From an uncultured Desulfotignum sp. (lineage in GTDB: Bacteria > Desulfobacterota > Desulfobacteria > Desulfobacterales > Desulfobacteraceae): DNA of 53,442 nt. The DNA lies in NCBI GenBank assembly GCA_937951975.1, contig CALGAJ010000053.1, positions 1-53,442 on the forward strand, given 5' to 3'. The translations under genes were made by a program, and so were the position numbers. The notes under the pieces are model-generated. The model was not told the origin of the DNA. It was given only the letters and a program-made list of their open reading frames with translations, and did no database searches. Positions 8,437 to 16,021 of this stretch are shown here, in pieces; position 1 is the first letter of the stretch; each line of letters begins with the position of its first letter.

Positions 8437-9547
8437 ATCTGTGAGCATAAAACTGCTGATGATTCCGGGTGCACTGGTCCTGGTCATCGCCATTCTGGCC
8501 GCCAGCCTGCCCATGGCGGCCCGGTGGTTCATTGAATATCGGTATGGGGCGGTGCTGTCATCGCAGCACGTGCAGCTCAATATCTCTCATGTGGGAAAGA
8601 ACCGGACATTGATTTCAGACTTGAAATGGGGCAAAGATGTGTCAGCAGACCTGGTATCGGTATCATATACATTGGGCGGCTGGGGTCTGCCGGCACTTGA
8701 ACGTCTGACGGTATCCGGCCTGACAATCAATGCCGTGTATGATGCCGGACAGGGGGTTTTGATCGACCCTGTCTCCCAGGGCAGCCAGACCCCGGTGCCG
8801 CCGCATTTGCAAAACAGGGCATCCCCGGATTTCAAGACCATGGCTGCCTCATATTTTCCCCATCTGCCGGACCGGATTGAAATCAACAATGCCCGGCTGG
8901 TACTGAAGATGAATCAAAGGGTCACCGTGATCCCTTTTAACGGCTCCCTGGCAATAAATAAATCCGATCAGCAGATGAGGTGTGAGGCGAAATTTTATCC
9001 CTTTGGCCGGCAGGTGGCCTTGAAGACACGGATTCATGCTGTGTCAGGCCTGGAAACATTTCATCTGAATGCCCGGGCGTTTGATCTGGACCCGCTGTTT
9101 GATTTTCTGGGAAAAACCAGTGCATGGTCCGGGGTCACGGACTGGTCCGTGGAAAAATTGACTCATAATACCTGGCAGATAGAATTGTCGGATATGATAC
9201 TGACAAGACCCGATGGAATCAAAATCCCCCATGCCGTGGCACGGATTTTAAAAGAACCTCATCAGATCACCATGCTGGGAGAAGTGAATGTGTTCCACCC
9301 GGTCTTTTCCAGTTTGTCCGCTTCCGGCCGTGCCCAGGTGATGCTGGATCCTTCCGGATCCGGTATACAGGATGCGACCCTGACCTGTGAAACCCGTCCC
9401 ATGGAAAAACTGGCTTTGCAGCACACTGATGTTTCCGGTGTGGTGGAACAGCCCCTGGCTGCATTGTCTGTGCATTTAAAGGATCATATGGTTGATGGAA
9501 ACATGACAATATCCTTTTCCCAGACTCAATTTGAAAACCAAGACTGA
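8426..9547 (+). CDS. ydbH: YdbH-like intermembrane lipid transport protein, N-terminal part (before in-frame TGA)
   Basis: These 373 codons start with a signal-anchor (LMIPGALVLVIAILAASLPMA) and continue as repeated beta-strand-rich segments typical of AsmA-like/YdbH proteins. Such proteins form long hydrophobic grooves bridging the inner and outer membranes and move phospholipids outwards. The frame ends at TGA 9545-9547, but the same frame is open immediately behind it without any shift and continues to 10996. The combined 857 codons match the usual length of YdbH (about 880 aa in E. coli). The TGA is therefore a nonsense mutation, a sequencing error or a readthrough/recoding site. The ATG overlaps the rhomboid gene by 11 bp. 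Assignment to YdbH rests strongly on the following ynbE- and ydbL-like genes. Confidence 0.75.
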   Translation: MRFKSVSIKLLMIPGALVLVIAILAASLPMAARWFIEYRYGAVLSSQHVQLNISHVGKNRTLISDLKWGKDVSADLVSVSYTLGGWGLPALERLTVSGLTINAVYDAGQGVLIDPVSQGSQTPVPPHLQNRASPDFKTMAASYFPHLPDRIEINNARLVLKMNQRVTVIPFNGSLAINKSDQQMRCEAKFYPFGRQVALKTRIHAVSGLETFHLNARAFDLDPLFDFLGKTSAWSGVTDWSVEKLTHNTWQIELSDMILTRPDGIKIPHAVARILKEPHQITMLGEVNVFHPVFSSLSASGRAQVMLDPSGSGIQDATLTCETRPMEKLALQHTDVSGVVEQPLAALSVHLKDHMVDGNMTISFSQTQFENQD

Positions 9548-9613
9548 CAAGGGTCTTCGGGCCGGGGATCTTTTCAGTCCGATTTTCAGGGCGATTGGAA
9601 TACCGGGACCCTG

Positions 9614-10996
9614 ATGTGTGACCTGACATCCCATATGTCCCAAATCCATATGCACACCCCGGACAGCGATGTCCGGTTGAAGCGGTGGGATACCGCAGGT
9701 AAAGTCTCCATGAACAATATCCATACCCTGCCGGTGTCCCCCCGGGTGGATCTGACCACGGAACTGGTTTCCGGCAGTGTCACGTTTCCGGATAAAAACA
9801 TGTCCGTGCAGGGAATTTGGGCTCAGTTACCGGTCGCCTATCCGCATATGGGCAAACCCGGCCGGTTTTCCGTGGGAAAATTGATATTTGACAACCAGTC
9901 CTTTTTGACAGGCGGTGGCAGTATTCACAGAACTGAAAAAAAAGCCGTTCAATTTGACGGCACGTTTCAGATGCCGGATTCCGATGCCATGACCATTACG
10001 CTTAACGGAGTCGCCGGGCTGGATCCCGGTATTCATGGGCATGTAACCGTTAAAACTAACCGGTTCAAGGTGTCCCCGTCAAATTTTGAAACATTCATGC
10101 CGCAATCGTTGTTTCCGGTTGAATATGATCTGGATGTCCAGGCCTCGGGATTTGCCGGGTGGGAAAATCATCGCCTTTCCACAGAGGGGGATCTGGTCAT
10201 TTATGACGGGTTTGTGTCTGTGCCGGATCAGAAATTGACGCTTGAACAGATTCAGGGGCATCTCAAATTCAATGATCTTCTGGCGCCGGCATCTTTTCCG
10301 GGCCAGAAGGTGACGGTTGCCCGAATTCAGGCCGGTGATTTCAAAGCCACGGATGCCATGGTGCGTTTCACCCTGGAAAAAGGTCCTTTTTTTCTGCTGG
10401 AAAACATGCGGGTCAACTGGGCCGGCGGCCTGGTGTCCACGGAATCTTTCCGGATACCTTCACAGGATCAGTTCATGGACCTGACCCTGTATTGTGATCG
10501 GATTCAGTTAAATCAGCTGCTGGCCCAGATGGGCGGGTTCGACACCCAGGGAGACGGGAGTTTGAACGGCCGTATCCCTGTGACGTTCAAAAACGGGGAG
10601 ATTTCGTTTGACAATGCGTTTTTATTTTCAACCCCGGGGCAGGGGGGGCGGATTGTAATCCAGAACCCTGGAAAGCTGATGGCCGGCGTTCCCATGGATT
10701 CCCCCGGATTCAGCCAGCTGGACCTGGCCGGGGAGGCGTTGAAAGATTTTGAATATACCTGGGCCAAACTTACGTTTACCACCCGGGGAGATACCCTGAC
10801 AGCCAATATGGAACTGGACGGTAAACCCGGCCGGATACTGCCTTTTGTCTATGAAAAGGATATCAATTCCTTTGTCAGGGTGGATGCGAAGAGTCCGGGT
10901 TCCCGTTTTCAGGGGATCAAACTGGATGTGAACCTGACGTTTCCTTTCAACCAGGTGGTGACGTTTGGAAACAAGATCCGGAAACTGTTAAAATAA
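9614..10996 (+). CDS. ydbH: YdbH-like intermembrane lipid transport protein, C-terminal part (after in-frame TGA)
   Basis: This is the continuation of the same reading frame after TGA 9545-9547. The open frame begins at 9548, and the first ATG after the stop is at 9614. Upstream of that ATG there is no convincing RBS (only GGGACC), so independent translation looks poor. The 460 residues are beta-rich and end in a short basic tail (FGNKIRKLLK), with segments such as GDGSLNGRIPVTFKNGEISF resembling the conserved C-terminal region of YdbH. In E. coli this end of YdbH contacts the outer-membrane lipoprotein YnbE, whose homologue follows 8 bp downstream. If the TGA is real and not read through, the anchor and the C-terminal bridge part would be separated and the protein probably non-functional. 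Confidence 0.72.
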   Translation: MCDLTSHMSQIHMHTPDSDVRLKRWDTAGKVSMNNIHTLPVSPRVDLTTELVSGSVTFPDKNMSVQGIWAQLPVAYPHMGKPGRFSVGKLIFDNQSFLTGGGSIHRTEKKAVQFDGTFQMPDSDAMTITLNGVAGLDPGIHGHVTVKTNRFKVSPSNFETFMPQSLFPVEYDLDVQASGFAGWENHRLSTEGDLVIYDGFVSVPDQKLTLEQIQGHLKFNDLLAPASFPGQKVTVARIQAGDFKATDAMVRFTLEKGPFFLLENMRVNWAGGLVSTESFRIPSQDQFMDLTLYCDRIQLNQLLAQMGGFDTQGDGSLNGRIPVTFKNGEISFDNAFLFSTPGQGGRIVIQNPGKLMAGVPMDSPGFSQLDLAGEALKDFEYTWAKLTFTTRGDTLTANMELDGKPGRILPFVYEKDINSFVRVDAKSPGSRFQGIKLDVNLTFPFNQVVTFGNKIRKLLK

Positions 10997-11004
10997 AAGG
11001 AGAG

Positions 11005-11235
11005 ATGATGACCCTGATACCCCGTTTCATTTTACTGGTATGGCTGGTGATGATGTTCAGCGGCTGTCAGACCCGCCATGAAGTGGATGTCAAGCCCGTG
11101 GAAGTCAAGCCCATTCACATCACCATCGATGTGAATGTCAAGGTACAGAAGGCATTGGATGACTTTTTCAGTGACATCGATGCCCAGGAGGACGAAATTA
11201 TGGAAGAACTGGAGGAGAAGAAAAATGAGGATTAA
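11005..11235 (+). CDS. ynbE: YnbE-like small outer-membrane lipoprotein
   Basis: This 76-aa protein has a hydrophobic signal peptide ending in a lipobox-like MMFSGC, so it is probably a lipoprotein with its lipidated cysteine near residue 22. The mature part contains IHITIDVNVKVQKALDDFF, matching the short conserved core of YnbE (an ITINMNVK-type strand). An acidic tail rich in glutamate follows. In E. coli YnbE stacks onto YdbH to complete a bridge between the two membranes. AGGAGAG lies just upstream of the start; a second ATG one codon later is equally possible. It lies between ydbH and ydbL, and this gene order is the strongest evidence. Confidence 0.82.
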   Translation: MMTLIPRFILLVWLVMMFSGCQTRHEVDVKPVEVKPIHITIDVNVKVQKALDDFFSDIDAQEDEIMEELEEKKNED

Positions 11236-11596
11236 ACAATGGGCCGTATGGATGATCATTGGCATTGCAGCCGTGCTGACACTGGCCGATTCCGTGCCGG
11301 CCCAGGGAATCAAGGAACGGATGAAAGAACGGCTGCCGGTGATTGCACAATTGAAAACACAGGGAATTGTGGGGGAAAACAACCGGGGATACCTGGATTT
11401 TGTAGGCAATACCAAAACCCATGAAGCTTTGGTCGCCCAGGAGAACCAGGACCGGAAAACCGTGTATGCCCACATCGCCAAACAGCAGAACACATCAGTT
11501 TCGGTTGTGGAAAAAAACCGGGCCCTGCAGCTGATAGAACGGGCCGCTCCCGGCACTTATGTCCAGATGCCGGACGGCACCTGGATGCAAAAATAA
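11225..11596 (+). CDS. ydbL: YdbL-like periplasmic protein (DUF1318)
   Basis: This 123-aa protein has an N-terminal signal peptide (KQWAVWMIIGIAAVLTLADS, cleavage probably after PAQG or nearby). The mature domain shows the YdbL/DUF1318 pattern: VGENNRGYLDF, ending in ALQLIERAAPGTYVQMPDG. In E. coli YdbL is a periplasmic partner of the YdbH-YnbE bridge and is thought to keep YnbE from misassembling. The start at 11225 is supported by the strong GGAGGAGAAG just upstream, inside the end of ynbE. The two genes overlap by 11 bp, so translation is coupled. Confidence 0.85.
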   Translation: MRIKQWAVWMIIGIAAVLTLADSVPAQGIKERMKERLPVIAQLKTQGIVGENNRGYLDFVGNTKTHEALVAQENQDRKTVYAHIAKQQNTSVSVVEKNRALQLIERAAPGTYVQMPDGTWMQK

Positions 11597-11604
11597 CCGG
11601 ATCG

Positions 11605-11637
11605 ATCTGATGGCGGCCGTTTATTCCGCCATCAGAT
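11605..11637. terminator. Bidirectional hairpin between ydbL and the convergent gene
   Basis: ATCTGATGGCGG (11605-11616) pairs perfectly with CCGCCATCAGAT (11626-11637) around a 9-nt loop. No long T run follows on either strand (TTGTC on plus). It lies between two convergent genes and overlaps the stop of the minus-strand gene, so it probably ends both transcripts. Confidence 0.55.
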
Positions 11638-12043
11638 TTGTCAGTTGCTTGTGTATGCAGTAATAGATATCCTCATCACTGCCGTACACATCGATCACAT
11701 CCTTGTGATTGATCAGTTTTTCTACGACAAAAGCCGTCAGATAAAGGCTGGCAATATTGGGGCTGGCAACCAGGGTGCGGAAAGGGGCGACCGTATAATC
11801 GATATCAAAATCTTCCGCCTTGATCAACGTGTCCAGGCACCGGATGATCTGATTTTCGATGGCGGATTTGCTCACGGTTTCAATGAGCCCGCTTTCGATC
11901 AGTTTCATGGTCACTTTGTTGGCAAAATAATCGATATTGTCCCGGATCGCATTCAACGTTTTGATCCGTTCTCTTTCTTTGGATGATTCAATTTTGGAAA
12001 GGAGTTTTGCCTCTCTGTTTCCGGAATAAAAAATTTTAGCCAT
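11621..12043 (-). CDS. Conserved-looking hypothetical helical protein
   Basis: I do not recognise this 140-aa protein. It has no signal peptide, no membrane segment and only one cysteine pair region (IIRCLDT and YYCIHK). The sequence is highly charged and predicted by eye to be mainly helical: SKIESSKERERIKTLNAIRD, NKVTMKLIESGLIETVSKSA, then a C-terminal SDEDIYYCIHKQLTNLMAE. A strong RBS (AAGGAG 6-10 bases before the ATG) supports the start. It has its own minus-strand transcription unit, bounded by a hairpin at its 3' end and an AT-rich region at its 5' end. The gene looks real from codon pattern and RBS, but no function can be offered. Confidence 0.7.
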   Translation of the reverse strand: MAKIFYSGNREAKLLSKIESSKERERIKTLNAIRDNIDYFANKVTMKLIESGLIETVSKSAIENQIIRCLDTLIKAEDFDIDYTVAPFRTLVASPNIASLYLTAFVVEKLINHKDVIDVYGSDEDIYYCIHKQLTNLMAE

Positions 12044-12368
12044 GTTATATCTCCTTCCCTCTGCAACGGGTTTTTATTTTTTTGCTAATCGACTATTATA
12101 TCGATAAACTGGGTAGTTGGCAAGAAAAAACCAGTGGAATCCCTGATGATTTTTTAAGACGTCCGTTCATTACACCGTGTTTTTTGTCCAGTGAAGGTGA
12201 AAAAATCAAAGGATCCGGATTTTTTAAAGGGATGTGTCCGTATGTACAGCGTTTTTACACAAAATTATGCATGAAATTTTTCATTGACAGTGCCCCCTTT
12301 TAAAGTTTATGAGTATGAACAATACATGGAAAAAAGGCTGATTGGTTCAATCATTCACCGGAGGCCCC
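12044..12368. other. Divergent intergenic region upstream of the cytochrome operon
   Basis: This 325-bp AT-rich gap separates the hypothetical gene (minus) from the tetraheme cytochrome gene (plus). Short open frames in it lack an RBS and protein-like composition. It should hold the promoters of both genes; a candidate for the plus strand is listed separately. I see no clear riboswitch or long inverted repeat. Confidence 0.5.
12284..12313 (+). promoter_or_regulatory. Candidate sigma-70 promoter of the cytochrome operon
   Basis: A perfect -35 TTGACA at 12284-12289 is followed after 18 bp by TATGAG (12308-12313), four of six matches to the -10 consensus. It lies about 55 bp before the tetraheme cytochrome start. 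The call rests on pattern only. Confidence 0.4.
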
Positions 12369-12932
12369 ATGAAAAAATCTCTTGTTACGGCGGTTTTGGT
12401 CGGGATCGGAGTCATCATCGCCTTCCCGTTATTCAGTATGACTTATTATACCATGGTGCGCACGTCCACACCTGAATTCTGTGCATCCTGTCATGAGATC
12501 AAACCGGCGGTGGTGGCATGGCGGTCATCCACGCACACCAATAACGCGGCCGGGGTTGTTGTTGACTGCATGGACTGCCATTTACCGGCCCCCCAGGACA
12601 CGTTTGATTTCTTTTTTGCCAAAACCTACCATGGCCTGAAAGATGTTGTCGTGCATTTTTCCGGCAAGGAATATGACCGCGACGCAGTTCGGGAAATGGC
12701 GTATGAGGCTTTCAACAATCGTGAATGTGAGAAGTGTCACCGTAATTTATTGCATATGCCGACCCGGAGGGGTGCGATGCTGGCTCATCGCTCAGTGGTG
12801 TATGCAAAATCCGGGTATGAAAAAAAATGTGTTGACTGCCATTATGACCTGGTGCATTCGGACAGAGGCCGGGTCATGTTTCGTCAGACCCGGCAGGTGC
12901 CTTACCAGGCCAGGGGATTGCGACAGTTATAA
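12369..12932 (+). CDS. NapC/NirT/NrfH-type tetraheme cytochrome c (quinol dehydrogenase)
   Basis: This 187-aa membrane-anchored cytochrome has one N-terminal transmembrane helix (VTAVLVGIGVIIAFPLFSM). Four CxxCH haem-binding motifs follow: CASCH (38-42), CMDCH (67-71), CEKCH (120-124) and CVDCH (154-158). The size and spacing fit the NapC/NirT/NrfH family, which takes electrons from menaquinol and passes them to a periplasmic reductase. The start at 12369 is preceded by CGGAGG. The gene is followed after 53 bp by an octaheme cytochrome, which should be its electron acceptor. This pairing resembles the HaoC-HaoA (epsilon-Hao) and NrfH-NrfA arrangements. Confidence 0.92.
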   Translation: MKKSLVTAVLVGIGVIIAFPLFSMTYYTMVRTSTPEFCASCHEIKPAVVAWRSSTHTNNAAGVVVDCMDCHLPAPQDTFDFFFAKTYHGLKDVVVHFSGKEYDRDAVREMAYEAFNNRECEKCHRNLLHMPTRRGAMLAHRSVVYAKSGYEKKCVDCHYDLVHSDRGRVMFRQTRQVPYQARGLRQL

Positions 12933-12985
12933 TCAACTTGTAAAACCGTTTTTCAAAGGTCATTTAAATGAAAGGAGCAACGCTT

Positions 12986-14383
12986 ATGAATCGACGAAAG
13001 GTCCATTTTCCATTGTTGTTGCTGACAACGGCCTTGATGGTGACAGGAGGTTTTGTAGCGATGGCGGCAGCCCAGCCCAATTACGCCAAAGTCAAGGAAT
13101 ACCGGATTGAGCGCAGCGTTCCGCCTGAAGCCCAGGCCTGCATTGAATGCCACCGGGAAACCACCCCGGGTGTGTTTGCTGACTGGGCCAAAAGCCGGCA
13201 CGCCAATGCCAACATCACCTGCCTGGACTGTCACCTGGTTCAACCCGGAGACCAGGATATCGCCCAGGATCATGCCAAATATTACGGCCGGTCGGATATG
13301 CCCTGGGGTGAGGAAAAATACCGAATGGACATTGCCTCCATTGTTACACCCAAGGACTGCTCCCGGTGCCATCCGGACGAAGCCATGCAGTACAGTAAAT
13401 CCAAGCATGCCAATACCATTGAAATCATGTGGAAAATCGATCCCTGGCTCAACGACGGCATGAACTCGGACAATGAGCGCAAGACCGGATGCTTCAGCTG
13501 CCACGGTACCGTGATCAAGATCGATGACAACGGCAAAATTGATCCGGCCACCTGGCCCAATGCCGGGGTGGGACGTCTGAACCTGGACGGCAGTAAAGGA
13601 TCGTGTACCTCCTGTCACACCCGTCATCGGTTCTCACTGGCGGAAGCCCGCAGACCCGAGGCCTGCGACCAGTGTCATCTGGGACCGGACCATCCCCAGA
13701 TCGAGATCTATGAGGAATCCAAACACGGCACCATCTACCATGCCTATCAGGATGAGTATAATTTTGATGCGGCCGGCGGTACCTGGACCCCGGGGGTGGA
13801 CTACCGGGCCCCCACCTGTGCCGGGTGCCACATGAGCGGCAGCGGTGAAGTGCTGACCACCCATGATGTCACTGAAAGACTGTCATGGGAAACCCAGGCC
13901 CCGCTGACGGTCCGCCCCCAGGATTTCAAACCGTTCCCGGCCGCCACAGACTGGCAGACGGAACGTGAAAAAATGAAAAATGTCTGCAGTGCCTGCCACG
14001 GGGATTCCTGGATCAATGATTTTTATGACGGGTTCGACAAGGCTGTGGAAGAATACAATGAAGTGTATTACAAACCGGCCAAGGCAAAACTGGATGAGCT
14101 TTACGACAAAGGACTGCTGGACAAGACGAAATTTTTTGACGAACAGCTGGAGCTCGAATTCTATGAACTCTGGCACCATGAAGGCCGCAGGGCCCGGATG
14201 GGTGCCATGATGATGGCCCCGGACTATGCGTGGTGGCACGGGTTTTATGAATGCAAATTCCAGTTTGCCAATTTCATGAAAGAAGCCAACCATTTGATTG
14301 AAAACAATGAAAAAGCCTACGTTTCAGAAGATTTCCCAAACGCGACCGGGGATGCAACAAAACCGGAGAAAATTTTTAAATGA
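12986..14383 (+). CDS. Octaheme cytochrome c, hydroxylamine oxidoreductase-like (reductive Hao type)
   Basis: This 465-aa exported protein has a signal peptide ending at about AMAAAQ. Eight CxxCH motifs are present: CIECH (52), CLDCH (79), CSRCH (125), CFSCH (169), CTSCH (207), CDQCH (227), CAGCH (278) and CSACH (334). A haem-free helical C-terminal segment of about 125 residues follows, as in the HAO family. The pairing with a NapC/NirT-type quinol dehydrogenase suggests a reductive role (nitrite, hydroxylamine or another nitrogen or sulfur compound) rather than ammonia oxidation. The tyrosine that cross-links the catalytic haem in oxidative HAO cannot be placed without an alignment; Tyr414 and Tyr421 in DYAWWHGFYE are candidates to inspect. 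The start at 12986 has AAAGGAG 9 bases upstream. Confidence 0.88.
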   Translation: MNRRKVHFPLLLLTTALMVTGGFVAMAAAQPNYAKVKEYRIERSVPPEAQACIECHRETTPGVFADWAKSRHANANITCLDCHLVQPGDQDIAQDHAKYYGRSDMPWGEEKYRMDIASIVTPKDCSRCHPDEAMQYSKSKHANTIEIMWKIDPWLNDGMNSDNERKTGCFSCHGTVIKIDDNGKIDPATWPNAGVGRLNLDGSKGSCTSCHTRHRFSLAEARRPEACDQCHLGPDHPQIEIYEESKHGTIYHAYQDEYNFDAAGGTWTPGVDYRAPTCAGCHMSGSGEVLTTHDVTERLSWETQAPLTVRPQDFKPFPAATDWQTEREKMKNVCSACHGDSWINDFYDGFDKAVEEYNEVYYKPAKAKLDELYDKGLLDKTKFFDEQLELEFYELWHHEGRRARMGAMMMAPDYAWWHGFYECKFQFANFMKEANHLIENNEKAYVSEDFPNATGDATKPEKIFK

Positions 14384-14438
14384 TTTTTTGACGGTCTCAT
14401 CAAAAAAAAGGTTGCTGTAGTACAAAAATTGCAAAATA

Positions 14439-14475
14439 AAAAGGGCTTTCAGCGAATATCGTTGAAAGCCCTTTT
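14439..14475. terminator. Bidirectional terminator between cytochrome gene and tRNA-Phe
   Basis: AAAAGGGCTTTCA (14439-14451) pairs perfectly with TGAAAGCCCTTTT (14463-14475) around an 11-nt loop. The A and T flanks let it work in both directions, ending the cytochrome operon on plus and tRNA-Phe on minus. Confidence 0.85.
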
Positions 14476-14480
14476 AAATC

Positions 14481-14556
14481 TGGTGCCCAGGAACAGAATC
14501 GAACTGCTGACACGGGGATTTTCAGTCCCCTGCTCTACCGACTGAGCTACCTGGGC
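14481..14556 (-). tRNA. tRNA-Phe (GAA)
   Basis: On the minus strand the acceptor GCCCAGG pairs with CCTGGGC, followed by discriminator A and an encoded CCA (plus-strand TGG at 14481-14483). The anticodon stem GGGGA/TCCCC encloses CTGAAAA, giving anticodon GAA (plus-strand 14521-14523). The T-arm carries GTTCGATTC. Confidence 0.97.
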
Positions 14557-14632
14557 GTGAACAGCAAACGAGAGGGTTTATAAGTTTTTTGTCTGAAGAT
14601 GTCAAGCAAAAAATAAATCTTTCATAACGGGG

Positions 14633-15364
14633 CTACATATCTCCCAGTCGGTGCTGAACCAAAGCGGCCCCGCACAGGGATGCGGTTTCTGCCCGCAGAA
14701 TTCGGGGCCCCAGGGAATAGGGGACAAACCCTTTGTCTGAGGCACGGTTGATTTCGGATTCTGAAAAACCGCCTTCGGGTCCGACAAGAATCAAGGTGGA
14801 GTTGAGGCCGCTGCCGGGCATGAGTTGAGACAATGGTTTGCCTCCCTGTTCCCAGAAAGCGATGCAATGATCAAAGCCTGGGGCCATCTCCAGGATGCGC
14901 TCAAAGGTCATGGGAAAAGAAATTTCCACAACCCGGCTTCTCTGGCATTGTTTAATGGTTTCATTTGCAATGCTCTGCCAGCGTTTCATGCGCCGGGCCA
15001 GGGATTTTGCATCCGGTAAAGGAATCGACCGTTCGCAGAAAAAAGGAATCCACCGGGTGATGCCCACCTGGGTCAGACCCTGGATGATATCATCCATTTT
15101 CTGATGTTTGAGCATGCCGGTGCAGACGGTGAAGGGCAGGGGGGATTCGGTTCTGGATGGCCGGGTTTCAAGGATTTCCACTGTTACCTGTTCCCGGCTG
15201 CAGTCTGTGATCCGGCCGGAAAAATCGGTTCCCATGCCGTCGGTGAGAATCAAGTCATCTTTTTTGGAAAGACGCAGCACCCGGGTGATGTGCCGGGCGT
15301 CTGGCCCATCGATAACAACCGGGTTCTTACAAATATGATCCCTGGGGACTAAAAACTTTTGCAT
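14633..15364 (-). CDS. rsmE: 16S rRNA (uracil1498-N3)-methyltransferase RsmE
   Basis: This 243-aa protein is a SPOUT-class methyltransferase of the RsmE family, which methylates N3 of U1498 in 16S rRNA. It begins with MQKFLVPRDH and an N-terminal PUA-like part (DARHITRVLRLSKKDDLIL). The SPOUT domain ends in the family signature LVGPEGGFSESEI and a following LGPRILRAETA, where the SAM-binding knot forms. The length is normal for the family. It is a single gene downstream of no obvious partner, and it diverges from the acidic-protein gene at 15538 with about 170 bp between the starts. Confidence 0.95.
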   Translation of the reverse strand: MQKFLVPRDHICKNPVVIDGPDARHITRVLRLSKKDDLILTDGMGTDFSGRITDCSREQVTVEILETRPSRTESPLPFTVCTGMLKHQKMDDIIQGLTQVGITRWIPFFCERSIPLPDAKSLARRMKRWQSIANETIKQCQRSRVVEISFPMTFERILEMAPGFDHCIAFWEQGGKPLSQLMPGSGLNSTLILVGPEGGFSESEINRASDKGFVPYSLGPRILRAETASLCGAALVQHRLGDM

Positions 15365-15452
15365 TTGTTTACCTTGTGTGTGATTTTGTCAAATCATACG
15401 GGGTCTTGTGGAAAAAAACAATCCCGGTACTGGATGCACAGAGTTTAATATG

Positions 15453-15481
15453 TTGACACCCGAAGGACACTTTGATAAATT
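15453..15481 (+). promoter_or_regulatory. Candidate sigma-70 promoter for the valS operon
   Basis: TTGACA at 15453-15458 is separated by 17 bp from TAAATT (15476-15481), with an overlapping TGATAAAT. It lies about 57 bp upstream of the small acidic-protein gene and could drive that gene, valS and nadC. Confidence 0.5.
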
Positions 15482-15537
15482 TTCGTGGTTTGGATCTGTA
15501 AAGATCCGGTTAGCTTTGAAAGAAATGAGAGGACGTC

Positions 15538-15936
15538 ATGGCCGATGAAACAAAACAGGATGATCCGGTTATCGAATTGACGGATGTGGTGGAGGATGAC
15601 AAAGATATGGGAGATGTCTTGTCCAATGACACCTTCTCGCAAGATGACACGTTTGATGACAACGCCATTGAACTGACGGATATGGAAGAAGTCAGTGATT
15701 TTGAGATGGACATTGAGGACATCGAAATACAGGGTCCGGCGCCGGATGACCGGACCGAAGAAATTCCGGTTTCTCAGGAACAGATAGAGGCAGCACTGGA
15801 ACAAGTGATTGAAAAAAAGTTTGCACAAAAGATTGAACCGCTTTTATTCGAAGCGATGGAGCGTGTCATTCAACAGGAAATTCAAAAAATAAAAACCTCC
15901 CTGTTAAAAGACATGGATCGCATGGATCCGTTCTGA
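15538..15936 (+). CDS. Small acidic protein of unknown function upstream of valS
   Basis: I cannot assign a function to this 132-aa protein. Its first 75 residues are very acidic and contain a short motif twice, VIELTDVVEDD near residue 11 and AIELTDMEEV near residue 42, suggesting a disordered region with a repeated binding motif. The last 50 residues (from SQEQIEAALEQVIEKKFAQK) look like an amphipathic helix pair, ending in IQQEIQKIKTSLLKDMDRM, possibly an oligomerisation segment. This layout (acidic disordered part plus short C-terminal helices) recalls the PopZ type of organisation, but I see no specific sequence match. A good RBS (GAGAGG, 7-12 bases upstream) supports the start. valS follows 85 bp later. 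Confidence 0.7.
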   Translation: MADETKQDDPVIELTDVVEDDKDMGDVLSNDTFSQDDTFDDNAIELTDMEEVSDFEMDIEDIEIQGPAPDDRTEEIPVSQEQIEAALEQVIEKKFAQKIEPLLFEAMERVIQQEIQKIKTSLLKDMDRMDPF

Positions 15937-16021
15937 CGGCAGGCATACATTGACGTAACAAATTCTGGGGATTCATTTACTGATCCCCTTTTTCATTAAT
16001 ATGGGTATTTAGGAGCAGATT

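Noticed and set aside
9549..9573. Hairpin just after the in-frame TGA of ydbH as a bacterial SECIS element.
   Set aside because: The 7-bp stem depends on two or three G-T pairs and has an 11-nt loop without a clear SECIS apex; YdbH has no expected redox centre. I kept the TGA itself as a finding but do not annotate a SECIS.
12168..12178. Shared ACGTCCGTTCA at 12168 and near 26684 as a possible common operator.
   Set aside because: The match is only 11 bp without symmetry, and two occurrences in 53 kb with this base composition do not stand out.
12082..12303. A 73-codon open frame in the gap before the tetraheme cytochrome gene.
   Set aside because: There is no RBS, and the frame runs through the candidate promoter.
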